DNA of 64,000 bases from Rhodococcus pyridinivorans. GTDB taxonomy: Bacteria; Actinomycetota; Actinomycetes; Mycobacteriales; Mycobacteriaceae. Each line of letters opens with the position of its first letter. Within the stretch, counting starts at the first letter, position 1. The stretch is taken from NCBI RefSeq assembly GCF_900105195.1, contig NZ_FNRX01000003.1, forward strand, positions 1-64,000. Reading direction: 5' to 3'. The notes beneath the pieces were generated by a model, which was given only the letters and a program-made list of their open reading frames with translations, did no database searches and had not been told where the DNA came from. The position numbers were made by a program, and so were the translations under genes. Below are positions 50,560 to 60,175 of this stretch, one piece after another.

Positions 50560-51984
50560 ATGTTTGACGAACGCCAATTTTACATCAACGGAAAATGGGT
50601 TGATTCCCACTCGAATCGGACGCTGGACGTTGTCAACCCGGCGACAACGAAGCCGTTCGCCACCATCACATTAGGTGACGAGCGCGATGTCGACGCCGCA
50701 GTCGCCGCCGCTCGTTCCGCGTTCACGGACTTCGCGGAAACCTCGCGAGACGAGCGAATCGCACTTCTCGAAGCAGTAATCCACGCCTATGAGCAGCGCA
50801 GCGATGAGCTCGCCGATGTTCTCCGGCAGGAGATGGGCGCTCCTGTCCAGCTGTGCAAGAACGCACAGGTTCCATCCGGTCGAGGTCACCTCGAGGCTGC
50901 GCTGCGCGCCCTGAAAGAGTTCGATTTCGAAGAACGCGTGGGTTCGACGACCGTCTATCACGAACCCATCGGTGTCTGCGCCCTGATCACGCCATGGAAT
51001 TGGCCACTGAACCAGATTGCCGCCAAGGTTGCACCGGCGCTGGCGGCAGGCTGCAGCATGATCTTGAAACCGTCCGAGATTGCGCCGCTCAGCGCCATGG
51101 TGTTCGCGCGAGTCATGGAAGATGCAGGGGTCCCCGCCGGTGTCTTCAATCTCGTCAACGGTGATGGCCCCGTTGTCGGAAATGCCCTGTCCAGCCACCC
51201 TGACGTCGATATGGTGTCGTTCACCGGGTCCACGCGTGCCGGCATTGAAGTCGCACGCAATGCCGCCGCTACGGTCAAGCGAGTGTCCCAGGAGCTCGGC
51301 GGTAAATCGGCGAACATCGTACTCGACGACGCCGACCTGGAAACCACAATTCGCCGGGATGTCCAAGCGATGTACAGCAATTCCGGGCAATCATGCAATG
51401 CCGGTTCTCGAATGCTCGTACCGTCTGCGCTCCTGAACGAGGTAGTGACGATTGCGCGAACAGCCACCGATGAAGTGATCGTGGGAGACCCGGCAGATCC
51501 CGACACGATGGTCGGCCCGGTCGTGTCCGCCCAACAGTTCGACAAGGTGAACGATCTCATCAGGTCCGGGATCGAAGAGGGAGCGACGGTGATCGCGGGC
51601 GGGCCAGGCCGCCAGGAGGGACTCGACACAGGGTATTACGTGAAACCGACGGTGTTCAGTGATGTCACTCCAGCGATGCGCATCGCACGTGAGGAAATCT
51701 TCGGCCCTGTGCTCGTGATCATGCCTTACGACACCGTTGACGAAGCTGTTGCGATCGCGAATGATTCAGAGTACGGACTCTCGGGGATGGTCTCGTCCCG
51801 AAACCACGACCGCGCACGTAACGTGGCCCGACGACTACGGACGGGAATGGTTCACATCAATGGCGCCCCGCTCGACCAGAACGCTCCCTTCGGAGGCTAC
51901 AAGCAGTCGGGGAACGGTCGAGAGTTCGGGAAGTTCGGCATGCACGAGTTCCTGGAGATGAAATCCGTCTTCGACGAGGGCTGA
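50560..51984 (+). CDS. NAD(P)-dependent aldehyde dehydrogenase
   Basis: A 474-residue protein from the ATG at 50560 (AAGGG 7 bases upstream). LITPWNWPLNQIAAKVAPAL, FTGSTRAGIEV, the catalytic Glu in QELGGKSANIVLDDADLE and the nucleophile Cys in NSGQSCNAGSRM are all present, as is EEIFGPVLVIMPY. It oxidises an aldehyde to an acid, probably the product of the alcohol dehydrogenase at 56690 in the same regulon. Confidence 0.88.
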   Translation: MFDERQFYINGKWVDSHSNRTLDVVNPATTKPFATITLGDERDVDAAVAAARSAFTDFAETSRDERIALLEAVIHAYEQRSDELADVLRQEMGAPVQLCKNAQVPSGRGHLEAALRALKEFDFEERVGSTTVYHEPIGVCALITPWNWPLNQIAAKVAPALAAGCSMILKPSEIAPLSAMVFARVMEDAGVPAGVFNLVNGDGPVVGNALSSHPDVDMVSFTGSTRAGIEVARNAAATVKRVSQELGGKSANIVLDDADLETTIRRDVQAMYSNSGQSCNAGSRMLVPSALLNEVVTIARTATDEVIVGDPADPDTMVGPVVSAQQFDKVNDLIRSGIEEGATVIAGGPGRQEGLDTGYYVKPTVFSDVTPAMRIAREEIFGPVLVIMPYDTVDEAVAIANDSEYGLSGMVSSRNHDRARNVARRLRTGMVHINGAPLDQNAPFGGYKQSGNGREFGKFGMHEFLEMKSVFDEG

Positions 51985-52095
51985 TCGAACTCTCGCGGGA
52001 GGCGGCGCAGTCACACGGACATTACTGCGCGCTTCACATTTGATCAAGGAGTCATCCCCGGCTGGACCTGCCGTTTGACGCGTCATCGGGGCGGT

Positions 52096-52138
52096 CCGAG
52101 GGTGGCAGGTTGCTTGCTCGGACGCCTGCCACCCTCGG
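52096..52138 (+). terminator. Terminator behind the aldehyde dehydrogenase gene
   Basis: CCGAGGGTGGCAGG (52096-52109) and CCTGCCACCCTCGG (52125-52138) are perfect 14-bp arms, loop 15 bases. Confidence 0.75.
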
Positions 52139-53136
52139 TCACCATCCGAGTTCATGTGGCAATGACGGGACCGCTGGGCAGGGTCTCCCACTGGATGTGC
52201 AGTGAGCCACCGACTTCAACGACCTACGCCATGCGAGGTACCGCCAGCGCACTCGGAGCGCCCGTCACGACTTCCTTCCGAAGCAGACGAGCCGAAGCCC
52301 TTCGCAACGGCAGCCTTCCGACAACTGGGGGTCGCAACGTGCCCGCAATCACCACATTCACCCAGACGTCCTGCCCATCAACGCCTCCGTCATCGGGTGT
52401 TACGGCTACCGGTTGAATCCGCCCTGTACGTCGGAGTCTGCATGAGGCACGCATCCAGCAAGCGGATCGCGTCCGGCAGCCGAACACTGTGTGACCTGAT
52501 ACGTATCGGGAGCCGGCCGCGCGCGCAGCCGGTAGCTACCACGAGTGAGCGATCTTTGGCTACCCCGCGCATCATGGCCACCGGAATCGGGTCCGCAGTA
52601 GAGCTCGCCCGCGAGCGGGGGTCTTCCCGGAACATGCCCTCGCGCACAACTACCCCGCAGATCGGAGGCCCGGTCCTCATTCTTCGGCTCGACCCACCGG
52701 ACCTTGGCGCATGAAAGAGGGTTTGATGCTGTCCTGGAAATCGGCTACCGCTTTCCAGGACAGCAAGCAAAATTCACTGGGCGAAACAATCCGCGGCTAC
52801 CTGCTCCAGATGCCGGCCTGGTTCGCGGGCGCGGGTCACTCGAACGACGTCGCGGTACTCGGTGGATAAGGCTGCGCCATGGTGCACATCCTTCGCGGCG
52901 CCCAGGACACCACAGATCGGCTGCTACGTACCCTGCAGCGGTCCCGAACTTCGCGAGGGCCGCTGCCCCATAGACGACGAGGACCTCGAAGTCGTTGTCC
53001 CGATGCGCAATTCGTCGGCGACTACTCGACGCAAGCGATAGCGGATCGTTTTACTCTCCACGCCAGGAAGGCCTCGTCGGGCGCGACACCATTTGCCTCG
53101 ATAGCTGCAAGCGACCGAATATCAAGGCCTCGGACG
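52139..53136. other. ~1 kb region without a supported gene
   Basis: Open frames exist but look like chance reading of GC-rich DNA. One perfect 13-bp inverted repeat is present, GCTGTCCTGGAAA (52728-52740) and its complement (52752-52764). It may be decayed coding DNA. Confidence 0.5.
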
Positions 53137-53841
53137 CTACAGCTCTGTCTCCGGCGCGCGAGCAAGCTCTTGCGCCAACTGTTCGCCGTGGTCGAGCACA
53201 TGCCGGATTGCGAGCTGCTCGGCAAGGTCCGGGTCACCTGCTGCGATGGCATCGAAGATTGCAGCGTGTTCGCTGATTATCGTTTCGGAGGAGGCCATGA
53301 GATTGGTTGCACGAACGTACCGAAGGACCACGCTTTTGAGTCGGTCATACTCGCCCTCGAGTCGCGCGTTGCCGGACATCCGTACCACCTGACAATGGAA
53401 AGCCATGTCCATGTCCGCGAGCCTGCGCACGTCTGTCCTCTCCCTCGCGGCGAGCACGAGGTCCAACAGGGCCGCCTTCAACGCCACTACACCGTCGTCT
53501 GTGACGTTCAGTGCAGCGTGACGAGCAGCAAGACCATCGAGTGCGCTACGCAGGTTGTACACGTCACGTGCATCCGCCGCGGACAACTCGGCGACACGCC
53601 AGCCGGAGTATGCCTCTCGTACGACGAGTCCCTCAGACGCAAGGTGCAGGAGCGCGGTGCGCATTGTCGAGCGGGACAGTTCAGTGCCCTCGGCCAGGGC
53701 GTTTTCGGTCAATCGAGCACCCGGTGTATATCCCCCGTCGACGATGGCGTCGCGGAGCCAGTCTGCCGCCTGCCGGTCGGAGCTCTTACGTCGCGGCATG
53801 CTCTTCGTAGGGATCGATCCCGCGCGGTCGACCTGCGTCAT
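53137..53841 (-). CDS. GntR-family regulator, FCD type (second)
   Basis: A 234-residue protein from the ATG at 53841 (GAAGG 7 bases upstream). GntR winged helix (ADWLRDAIVDGGYTPGARLT, ENALAEGTELSRSTMRTALL) plus FCD domain (DVYNLRSALDGLAARHAALN, DMAFHCQVVRMSGN, SEHAAIFDAIAAGD). It lies 16 bases downstream of the MFS gene in the same transcript. It is the best candidate to bind the GTTAA-N3-TTAAC sites at 50466, 57829 and 58175; that is inference. Confidence 0.8.
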   Translation of the reverse strand: MTQVDRAGSIPTKSMPRRKSSDRQAADWLRDAIVDGGYTPGARLTENALAEGTELSRSTMRTALLHLASEGLVVREAYSGWRVAELSAADARDVYNLRSALDGLAARHAALNVTDDGVVALKAALLDLVLAARERTDVRRLADMDMAFHCQVVRMSGNARLEGEYDRLKSVVLRYVRATNLMASSETIISEHAAIFDAIAAGDPDLAEQLAIRHVLDHGEQLAQELARAPETEL

Positions 53842-53857
53842 CGTGCACCTTCCGCTG

Positions 53858-55123
53858 TTAATTCTCGAGTATAAGATTATCAGCCGGGGTCTCCCGGACA
53901 CCAGAGTGCGATCGGGTGTCGGCACCCCGGATTCTCCGAAGTATGAGCATGGCCGGCGCACCGACTATCGGCCCAAGGGCAAGTATCAGGAATGCAAACC
54001 TCCAGCCGACAGCGTCGGCTATCACCGGCACGAGCTGAATAGAGCCCACGGTAAGCATGAAGCCGATCGCTGTTTGTGTTGTCAAGGCCGTGCCCACATA
54101 ACGAGGGTCGACCTGTTCGCTGAGACTTGTCGAGAAGACACCGGAATCCGCGATGACCGACGATCCCCAGACGAGAAGAAAGATCACCAGGACAATCCAC
54201 GGAGCACCGAAGACAACAGGCGAGAGCAGACAACACAGGCCGCTGATCGCCAGTGCCGTGAATGCCGAGATGGGTCTGCCGAACCGGTCCGACGCCCAGC
54301 CACCTAAGAGACAGCCTGCGATTCCGGCGATACCGATGGATACGAATGCGGTGATACTGGACATCGGACTTGCCCCTGCAGAAGTGTGCTGCTGGCTGGC
54401 GAGGATGAATGCCGGCATCCAGGTCCACAGTGCGTACAGCTCCCACATATGGCCGAAGTAGCCGATGTTTGCCAGCCGTGGCCCTCGTTCCAAGAACATG
54501 GCCAGGGCGTATCGGGGATTGGGACGCGGCATCGTGCTGTTGACGTATGGACCCGATTTGATCAAGGTGATGGCGAGCAGTCCGCCGGCTGCGCAGAGCA
54601 GGGCGGCGATTGTCATCACCGATCGCCAGGGTATGGAGCCGAGACCACCGATCAGGTGCGGTAGTGCGGTACCTAGTGTCAAGGCACCCAGCAGAATTCC
54701 GAACGCACGACCGCGCTCCGACGGTCGTGCCCATGAGGCTGTGACCTTCATGCCGACCGGGTACACACCCGCCAGACATACCCCGGTCGCGAACCGTAGC
54801 GGGATCGCGGCACTGAGACTGTCGACCGTGACCGCGAACAGCAGCGTGATCCCGGCGGCCAGGAACGCGCTTGCCCCGAGAACCAATTGCGGGCGAACCC
54901 GGTCGGCAAGATTGAGAAGTGTCGAGCCGATCGCGCCGACGACGAATCCGACCTGCACAGATGCGGTCAACCAGACCGCCTCTCCCGAACCGATACCCCA
55001 CTCGCTGCGAAGACTCGGCACAACTGCTGTCGCCGAGAACCAGACACTCAAACTCAAGACCTGGATCACTGCGATGAGCGCGCGCTGGCGTACACCTTGA
55101 TTCCATCGTCGTATTGACCTCAT
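53858..55123 (-). CDS. MFS transporter
   Basis: A 421-residue protein with twelve hydrophobic segments. Motifs include the cytoplasmic loop WARPSERGRAFGILLGALTL and the second-half WASDRFGRPISAF (the MFS DRxGR motif). It lies in the middle of the catabolic island, so a carboxylate or sugar-acid substrate is likely. Co-transcribed with the GntR gene. Confidence 0.8.
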   Translation of the reverse strand: MRSIRRWNQGVRQRALIAVIQVLSLSVWFSATAVVPSLRSEWGIGSGEAVWLTASVQVGFVVGAIGSTLLNLADRVRPQLVLGASAFLAAGITLLFAVTVDSLSAAIPLRFATGVCLAGVYPVGMKVTASWARPSERGRAFGILLGALTLGTALPHLIGGLGSIPWRSVMTIAALLCAAGGLLAITLIKSGPYVNSTMPRPNPRYALAMFLERGPRLANIGYFGHMWELYALWTWMPAFILASQQHTSAGASPMSSITAFVSIGIAGIAGCLLGGWASDRFGRPISAFTALAISGLCCLLSPVVFGAPWIVLVIFLLVWGSSVIADSGVFSTSLSEQVDPRYVGTALTTQTAIGFMLTVGSIQLVPVIADAVGWRFAFLILALGPIVGAPAMLILRRIRGADTRSHSGVRETPADNLILEN

Positions 55124-55150
55124 CGTGGCTTAAGACCTCTCGACATCCGT

Positions 55151-55182
55151 CAGTCCCGGCGACCGACCGGTCGCCGGGACTG
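55151..55182 (-). terminator. Terminator between the two MFS genes
   Basis: CAGTCCCGGCGACCG (55151-55165), loop AC, and the perfect complement (55168-55182). It ends the alcohol dehydrogenase-MFS transcript. Confidence 0.8.
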
Positions 55183-55215
55183 AGGTACAGCTGTGGGGCG
55201 GCATGGTGTGTTGCC

Positions 55216-56616
55216 CTAGTGGACTGGTGTCGGAACGAGGTCCTCGCTTGTGTCGTCGGCCTCCAGATCCTTCTCCGGATCCCAGCGAATGAGGGTTGCC
55301 ACTGCAAGACCAACCAAGGGGACAAGTGCCGTCGCCAGGATGGCACCGCCTTCACCCAACGTCTCCTGCAGGAACGGGAATACGAACAGCCCCGTTGCAG
55401 CGCCGATGTTGCATGCTGTCGTGGCGAATCCCATTCCGAGCCCCCGCAAGTGGCTGGGGAAAGCCAACGCCGAGAAGGCAGCCCCACCGGATGCTGCCAG
55501 CGTGGAGTGAAACAGGATGAACATCGTCGGGAGTCCGATTGCTGCCCACAGTGGCAGATTATCGAAGGCCAATCCAAAGACGATGAGGACCGCTGCACAG
55601 CAAGCGAAACCGATGCGAACGGCACGACGAATGCCCAGTACTTTGTAGCAACCGGCGGCGGCGAAACCACCGGCAATACCGACGGCATTGAACACTGCAG
55701 CGCCAAGTGTTGCTGCTTCGAAACTTTCGCCGAACAACCGGAAGGCGATGATGGGCAGGTACCACCCGACCGCATAGTACTGCAACGCCTGAGCCGCAAA
55801 GGTGACCGTCGAGAGAGTCGTTCGTCCCAAATAGGGTGGGCTGAACAGCTCGCGGGTACCGCGAATGAACCCGGGAGCCTGAATGGCAGGACCGTCCCCT
55901 GCAGATTTTCCCTCCACCGCGACTGCATCGGTGTGGTACACGATCTTGAGTGCTTTCACGGACTCGACATATCTGCCCTTGGAGGCTAGCCACCGTGGGG
56001 ATTCGGGCAGAAGTAGGAACTGCAGCACGGCCAACAGTGCAGCGATGATTGCGCCGGTTCCAAGTAGGTAGCGCCAAATATCGAGCCCGACGTCCATCTG
56101 GTAGATCAGGAAAGCGATGAGGAGATTGGCAGTCGTCGCGACGTACCATACCCCTTGCCAGCGGCTGAGTTTACGTTGATGGCGACGCGGTAGGAACTCA
56201 GCGATGTAGGCCAGAACGACTCCGAAGTCCATTGCCCAGGCGATGCCGGCGAGAAGTCGGCTGGCGAGGAGTATCTCGAAGTTGGGCGCGGCGAGCCCTA
56301 TCACCATGGATGCGCAGGCGATGACCTTCGCGCTGATCAAGATGGGAATGCGGCCGAAACGATCCGCAAGCGAGCCGGCGAGCGGGCACAGCAGGACTGC
56401 AAGCACCATGTAGGTGCTGGTGATGATGGAGACCTCGGTGGTCGACAATTGGAGCTGCTCGGTCAACGGCGCAAGCCCCGTGGCCAGGGCAGCTCCCGAG
56501 TACGCCTCGAAGAAGACGCCGCCCAGGCCGAGGATCCAGATCCACTTCATTCTGCTCGTGCTGCGACCATTGTCGATTGCACGGTACACATCATTTTCGG
56601 ATGCGATTGATTGCAT
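55216..56616 (-). CDS. MFS transporter (sugar porter/aromatic acid porter-like)
   Basis: A 466-residue protein with twelve membrane segments. The first-half loop has GSLADRFGRIPILISAKV, and the middle loop LLLPESPRWLASKGRYVESV holds the PESPRWL motif of the sugar-porter-like MFS. It lies 73 bp after the alcohol dehydrogenase gene on the same strand, so it is probably co-transcribed and imports the same substrate. Confidence 0.82.
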   Translation of the reverse strand: MQSIASENDVYRAIDNGRSTSRMKWIWILGLGGVFFEAYSGAALATGLAPLTEQLQLSTTEVSIITSTYMVLAVLLCPLAGSLADRFGRIPILISAKVIACASMVIGLAAPNFEILLASRLLAGIAWAMDFGVVLAYIAEFLPRRHQRKLSRWQGVWYVATTANLLIAFLIYQMDVGLDIWRYLLGTGAIIAALLAVLQFLLLPESPRWLASKGRYVESVKALKIVYHTDAVAVEGKSAGDGPAIQAPGFIRGTRELFSPPYLGRTTLSTVTFAAQALQYYAVGWYLPIIAFRLFGESFEAATLGAAVFNAVGIAGGFAAAGCYKVLGIRRAVRIGFACCAAVLIVFGLAFDNLPLWAAIGLPTMFILFHSTLAASGGAAFSALAFPSHLRGLGMGFATTACNIGAATGLFVFPFLQETLGEGGAILATALVPLVGLAVATLIRWDPEKDLEADDTSEDLVPTPVH

Positions 56617-56689
56617 GGTTTACCCGTTGCTTCCGGTGAGATTGCCGCCAGCCGCCACCGGGAAGGTGTGGTCGACGTGGGGAGGCGTA

Positions 56690-57814
56690 TCAGAGGTCGT
56701 ACTTGATGATTCCGCGAATGACCTTGCCCGCGTGCATATCCGCATAGGCCTCGTTGATTTCATCCAACGAGTACGTGTTGGTGACGAGCTCATCGAGCTT
56801 GAGCGTGCCGTCCATGTAGTAGTCAAGAAGCTTGGGAATGGCCGTCCGCGCATTGGATGATCCGAACAAGGTACCTACCAGCCGCTTTTCGTAGGTGCCG
56901 AAGGTGAACAGATCCAAGGTCACCTCAGTCTGGCTTGCTGGCGCCACGGCGGTCTCTACCAGGGTCCCCCGCTTGCCGACCAGGCCCATCGCCGCATTGA
57001 TGATGCCGCCTTCAGCGAGTCCCGTGGTCAAGATGACCTTCTCGGCCATCAGGCCCCACGTCAGCTCGTTCACCAGCGAGTATGCTTCTTCGATGCTCGA
57101 TGCGGTGTGGGTCGCCCCGAACTGATACGCGTGCTCCAACTTCCACGACACTGTGTCGACCGCAATGATCCGCCTCGCACCTGCCATGCGGGCACCCTGG
57201 ACTGCATTCATTCCGACACCCCCGACACCGATGACAACCACAGTGTCGCCGGCCTGGGTCTGCGCCGCATTGACAGCCGAACCCCAACCGGTCGTGACGC
57301 CGCAGCCCACCAACGCAGCTACCTCGAGTGGAACGTCGTCGCGAATCTTGACTGCCGATGCTTCGTGGACAAGGGCGTAGGGACTGAACGTTCCCAGCAT
57401 GCACATGGTGCCGATGCCCACGCCGCGGGCGTGGATGTGCGGCTTGAGGTCGCTGAGCTCGACTCCCGTCAGATTGTGTTGTCCCATCTCGCACAGGTTC
57501 GAATGGCCGTCCACGCACGGAGCGCATCGTCCGCATGCGGGGATGAAAGCCAAGACCACATGGTCGCCCGGTTTGAGATGTGTCACCGCTGAACCGACCT
57601 TCTCCACGACACCAGCACCTTCGTGGCCGCCGAGAGTGGGTCCGAGACCCTCGTGGTAGACCGGCCCGTCAATGTGGTCGTCCGAGTGACACAGGCCTGA
57701 CGCGGCGAGCTTGACGAGCACTTCCGTAGATTGAGGATCGTCGATCTCGATCTCCTCGACGCTCCATCCTTCGCGGGCGCCCGGCTTCCAGCAGATTGCA
57801 CCTTGAGTTTTCAT
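56690..57814 (-). CDS. NDMA-dependent-type zinc alcohol dehydrogenase
   Basis: A 374-residue protein of the long Zn-ADH family seen in actinobacteria. The catalytic zinc segment is LAASGLCHSDDHIDGPV with GGHEGAGVVEKVG, and the structural zinc has CGRCAPCVDGHSNLC. The Rossmann loop is VVVIGVGGVGMNAVQGARMA. The enzyme oxidises primary alcohols with a tightly bound NAD. The start follows the family start MKTQGAICWKPG. The promoter has the GTTAA-N3-ATAAC site at 57829. Confidence 0.82.
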   Translation of the reverse strand: MKTQGAICWKPGAREGWSVEEIEIDDPQSTEVLVKLAASGLCHSDDHIDGPVYHEGLGPTLGGHEGAGVVEKVGSAVTHLKPGDHVVLAFIPACGRCAPCVDGHSNLCEMGQHNLTGVELSDLKPHIHARGVGIGTMCMLGTFSPYALVHEASAVKIRDDVPLEVAALVGCGVTTGWGSAVNAAQTQAGDTVVVIGVGGVGMNAVQGARMAGARRIIAVDTVSWKLEHAYQFGATHTASSIEEAYSLVNELTWGLMAEKVILTTGLAEGGIINAAMGLVGKRGTLVETAVAPASQTEVTLDLFTFGTYEKRLVGTLFGSSNARTAIPKLLDYYMDGTLKLDELVTNTYSLDEINEAYADMHAGKVIRGIIKYDL

Positions 57815-57828
57815 GAGGCCTCCACCTA

Positions 57829-57878
57829 GTTAAGGAATAACAATCGGTAGTGTTGCGTGACTCACATCTAGTTGTCAA
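57829..57878 (-). promoter_or_regulatory. Promoter of the alcohol dehydrogenase gene with GTTAW-N3-TTAAC operator
   Basis: TTGACA (minus, 57878-57873) is followed by 17-18 bases and an AACACT-like -10, then the operator GATTGTTATTCCTTAAC (minus, about 57845-57829) at the start of transcription. The same order is seen at the aldehyde dehydrogenase. Confidence 0.6.
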
Positions 57879-58174
57879 CGTCTGGACTCACTCGCACGCG
57901 GAGACAGCCCTTGGTAGCGCAGTCACTCTCAGTCCGCGCGCCCCAGGAGCGCCAAGAGTTCACGACCGTGCCAATCGGCGCTCCATGGAGCATTTCCTGC
58001 TATTACGTTGCGCTTCAACGTTGTACGGCCTCTTCATGTGCCAGTGGCTCGTGCTTCGCCCGGCTGGAATGCATCAACACGGGGAGAGAGCGCGCCTCGC
58101 GTGTTGCTCATGGAGCACCTGTCGAAGATCTCGACGAAATGCTTGCCTTCCCGCTGCGCATACGGCAGGGTGAT
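57879..58174. other. Intergenic gap between divergent catabolic genes, no gene seen
   Basis: About 300 bp between the alcohol dehydrogenase promoter and the enolase operator. The open frames here are shadows without family features. Confidence 0.5.
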
Positions 58175-58187
58175 GTTAACAATTAAC
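58175..58187 (+). promoter_or_regulatory. GTTAACAATTAAC operator upstream of the enolase-family gene
   Basis: A perfect palindrome, GTTAA-CAA-TTAAC, 13 bases upstream of the ATG at 58200 and overlapping the region of the GGAGG ribosome site. It is the most symmetric of the three related sites. Confidence 0.6.
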
Positions 58188-58199
58188 TCGGAGGTCACG

Positions 58200-59399
58200 A
58201 TGAAGATTCAGAATGTCGAGACACTGGCTTGTGATGCGGGCTGGCGCAACTACCACTTCCTGAAGATCACCACTGACGACGGCCTTGTCGGTTGGGCAGA
58301 ATTCGACGAGGCCTACGGTCCGCCCGGTTTGTCGACGGTGATCGAGCATTACGGGCGCCGTCTCGTCGGCAAAGACGCACTCTCGCACGAACAACACTAC
58401 GTGACTCTGGCGTCGACAGCCCGACCCGCGCCTCACGGCCTTACTGCAGAGGCGTTCGGTGCGATCGAGAATGCACTGCTCGATCTGAAGGCCCGCTCCC
58501 TCGGTGTGCCTGTCTACGAATTGCTCGGCGGTAAAGTGCGCGACAGCATTCCCATCTACTGGTCACACTGTGCTAGTTGGCGAATCAACCACCCCCAGTA
58601 CTATGAGCCGGCCATCACCGATCTGTCCGGTGTCCGCGCCGCTGGACAGGAAGCCCGAGATCGCGGCTTCAAGGCAGTCAAGACCAACCTGTTCTCCTAT
58701 CGTGAAGGCGCACCGAAGGCCTGGATGGCAGGATTCGGCGCGCCCTTCGAGCCCGGACTGAATATCGACGCGCCCTTGATCAGGGATGTGGTCAATCACT
58801 TGGAGGCGCTCAGGGATGGTGCCGGGCCAGATGTCGAAGTGCTCGTGGACTTCAACTTCAATGCACGGACCGAAGGATACCTGAAACTTCTTCGCGCCCT
58901 CGAAGACTTCGACCTCTTCTGGGTCGAACTCGATCTGTACAACCCGGAGGCGCTCGCACACATCCGGCAACAGTGCGGCCAGCCGGTGGCTTCATGCGAG
59001 ACACTGTTCGGCGTCCGGCAGTTCCTTCCGTATCTGCAACAGCAGTCGATCGATGTCGGAATCGTGGACGCGATCTGGAATGGAGCGTGGCAATCGATGA
59101 AGATCGCCTCGACTGCCGAGGCTTTCGACGTCAATGTTGCTCCGCATAATTTCTACAGCCATATGGCGACGATGATGAATGTGCACTTTGCGGCAGCAGT
59201 GCCCAATCTTCGGGTGATGGAGCACGATGTTGATCGGCTCGCCTGGGACGATGAAATCTTCGACTCGGCACCAAAGATTGTCGACTCGTCGATCGTGGTG
59301 TCGGACGCTCCGGGGTGGGGAATCGTACCCAATGAAGAAGCCATTCGCGCCCGTCCAGCGAAGGTCCAGACCGACTACCTCGGATTCAGCACAGACTAA
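58200..59399 (+). CDS. Enolase-superfamily (mandelate racemase/muconate lactonising-like) enzyme
   Basis: A 399-residue protein from the ATG at 58200 (GGAGG 5-7 bases upstream). The capping domain starts MKIQNVETLACDAGW. The barrel has FKAVKTNLF (Lys), VLVDFNFNARTEGYLKLLRA (Asp), DLFWVELDLYNPEALAHIRQ (Glu), PVASCETLFG (Glu) and NVAPHNFYSHMATMM (His). This set fits acid-sugar dehydratases or racemases of the superfamily. In this island it may dehydrate a hydroxy or sugar acid; the exact substrate is unknown. Confidence 0.82.
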   Translation: MKIQNVETLACDAGWRNYHFLKITTDDGLVGWAEFDEAYGPPGLSTVIEHYGRRLVGKDALSHEQHYVTLASTARPAPHGLTAEAFGAIENALLDLKARSLGVPVYELLGGKVRDSIPIYWSHCASWRINHPQYYEPAITDLSGVRAAGQEARDRGFKAVKTNLFSYREGAPKAWMAGFGAPFEPGLNIDAPLIRDVVNHLEALRDGAGPDVEVLVDFNFNARTEGYLKLLRALEDFDLFWVELDLYNPEALAHIRQQCGQPVASCETLFGVRQFLPYLQQQSIDVGIVDAIWNGAWQSMKIASTAEAFDVNVAPHNFYSHMATMMNVHFAAAVPNLRVMEHDVDRLAWDDEIFDSAPKIVDSSIVVSDAPGWGIVPNEEAIRARPAKVQTDYLGFSTD

Positions 59400-60058
59400 C
59401 GGCGCAGCAGACCAGATGCCGTGCACGATGCGCCATGTAGGTTCTCAGTCAATGTGGCCCTCAATGCGCTGACCCGTGGTTATCTATAGCCCGTTCCGGC
59501 CATTATCGACGTCGTCTCCCTCCGTTCAGACACGTGCGGCGGGACACTATTGCCTCGACCGGAGTGCATGTCGATTCGGCGGGTGACGGACTCAGGCATG
59601 GCTTTGGGGAAAACGACACGTTCGCTGAGACCGAAACGGAAGCGCACCAGCCCTACATCGATACCAGTATCGATGTAGGGCTTCTCGGCGTATGTGGCAC
59701 AGGCGGGACGAGACTGCTGCACGGATACGTGATGGTGAGCTGTCCACCGGCGATCATTTCACGACGGGGCGGACCCGCAATCGGGCATTTGCGTCCGGGC
59801 GAGCCCTGCCAGCGATTCCGACTGTTGGTCGGCATGAGGCGAAAACGTTCGTCCACCGGAATCGGCGCAGCACACGTACTGGTGATGCGGGCGAGGATGT
59901 TGTGGTCGCTTTGCGTTTCGAGGAGCGATACCGGGCAATCACGCTGCCGGGGAAACCACTTCGCGCCCTGGTCAGCGGTAGGGCTGGTGATGCGTGCCTC
60001 GTACATTCGGGTCCGCCGACCATCGGGAAGCCGAGCGGGACGCCTTCGACGACCCCTG
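59400..60058. other. Region without a supported gene; perfect hairpin at 59649-59682
   Basis: AGCCCTACATCGAT (59649-59662) and ATCGATGTAGGGCT (59669-59682) are perfect 14-bp arms with a six-base loop. It may terminate the enolase transcript, 250 bp downstream, or be a protein site. Nothing else is supported. Confidence 0.5.
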
Positions 60059-60175
60059 TCAGCCGATCACTACGGGCACCTCGGAATGCTCGCGACCTCG
60101 GTCCCGGTAGTCCCGCGGCGACATGCCGTGGACAGCGCGGAACTGCCGATACAGATGGCTGGCATCGAAGAAGCC
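60059..60175 (-). pseudogene. AraC-family regulator, C-terminal fragment
   Basis: The frame reads GFFDASHLYRQFRAVHGMSP, RDYRDRGREHSE and stops. This is the second AraC helix-turn-helix (GFxDxSHLxRxFRxxxGMSPxxYR). The N-terminal part is absent; the fragment is joined directly to the end of the pRiA4b ORF-3-like relic. Confidence 0.65.

Noticed and set aside
53880..55928. 682-residue minus-strand frame across two MFS genes
   Set aside because: It runs out of phase with both transporters and has no membrane segments or family text.
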